Assembly (NCBI GenBank): GCA_019309815.1
Contig: JAFDFO010000080.1
Coordinates: 1-13,425 of the forward strand
Direction of reading: 5' to 3'
Length of the DNA stretch: 13,425 nucleotides
Origin: Deltaproteobacteria bacterium
GTDB taxonomy: Bacteria; Desulfobacterota; Desulfobacteria; Desulfobacterales; C00003060
The position numbers and the translations under genes are program-made. Shown one piece after another: positions 13,349 through 13,425 of the stretch (position 1 is the first letter of the stretch; each line of letters opens with the position of its first letter). Below the pieces are notes generated by a model, which was given only the letters and a program-made list of their open reading frames with translations, did not search any database and was not told where the DNA came from.

Positions 13349-13425
13349 GCAAGAGAGACTACCTATTCACTTCTGAATCAGTGACCGAGGGGCACCCTGA
13401 CAAGGTGGCTGATCAGATATCAGAT
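13345..13425 (+). CDS. metK: S-adenosylmethionine synthetase, N-terminal part, cut by the window end
   Basis: The first 27 codons are present, reading MSKRDYLFTSESVTEGHPDK and then VADQISD. FTSESVTEGHPDK is the N-terminal signature of MetK, which makes S-adenosylmethionine from methionine and ATP; H17 and D19 are in the ATP and metal-binding segment. The start overlaps the panD stop by four bases (ATGA). AAGGAG at 13334-13339 is 5 nt before the ATG, so metK has a strong ribosome-binding site within the end of panD and is probably translationally coupled to it. The remainder lies outside the window. Confidence 0.95.
   Translation, partial: MSKRDYLFTSESVTEGHPDKVADQISD

Overview
The window reads as ordinary bacterial chromosome. 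The best guess for its source is Desulfobacterota (former Deltaproteobacteria) or a close relative. The reasons are the gene content (a PlsB-type acyltransferase, cytoplasmic NamZ/DUF1343 beside an RNase H, panC-panD-metK), the mixed gene orientation, and intergenic spaces full of short AT-rich tandem repeats and GC-rich palindromes. This placement is an inference from gene style; no rRNA or other marker is present.

Left part (1-2734, all on the minus strand): hisC (histidine biosynthesis), a stand-alone PilZ-domain protein and a CsgD-like LuxR-type regulator. A perfect 24-bp inverted repeat lies just upstream of hisC. The regulator and the PilZ protein are the one plausible signalling pair in the window (c-di-GMP and surface or biofilm behaviour, inferred).

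Middle part (3006-6145): a NamZ-family (GH171/DUF1343) peptidoglycan amino-sugar hydrolase and an RNase HI with an unusual N-terminal domain, both on the plus strand and separated by a cluster of palindromic and dispersed-type repeats. A strong hairpin terminator follows rnhA. It faces two small minus-strand genes of unknown function: a 97-residue membrane protein and a soluble protein of about 111 residues.

Right part (6177-13425): a back-to-back promoter pair separates the 111-residue protein gene from a large PlsB-type glycerol-3-phosphate acyltransferase gene, whose predicted mRNA leader of about 274 nt is structured. An exported M16 metallopeptidase lies on the minus strand, with a palindrome over its own promoter. 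Then, divergently, come panC, panD and the start of metK. PanC and PanD supply pantothenate (PanD makes the beta-alanine that PanC joins to pantoate), and metK overlaps panD by four bases.

No mobile element with a transposase, no CRISPR array, no tRNA or rRNA and no defence system is visible. The most unusual observations are the panC start, where the Shine-Dalgarno site and the E. coli homologue both point to an ATC codon; the same 12-bp repeat supplying the last codons and stop of two unrelated genes; the 24-bp perfect inverted repeat before hisC; and the regulatory architecture around 6150-6480 and 11913-11954.
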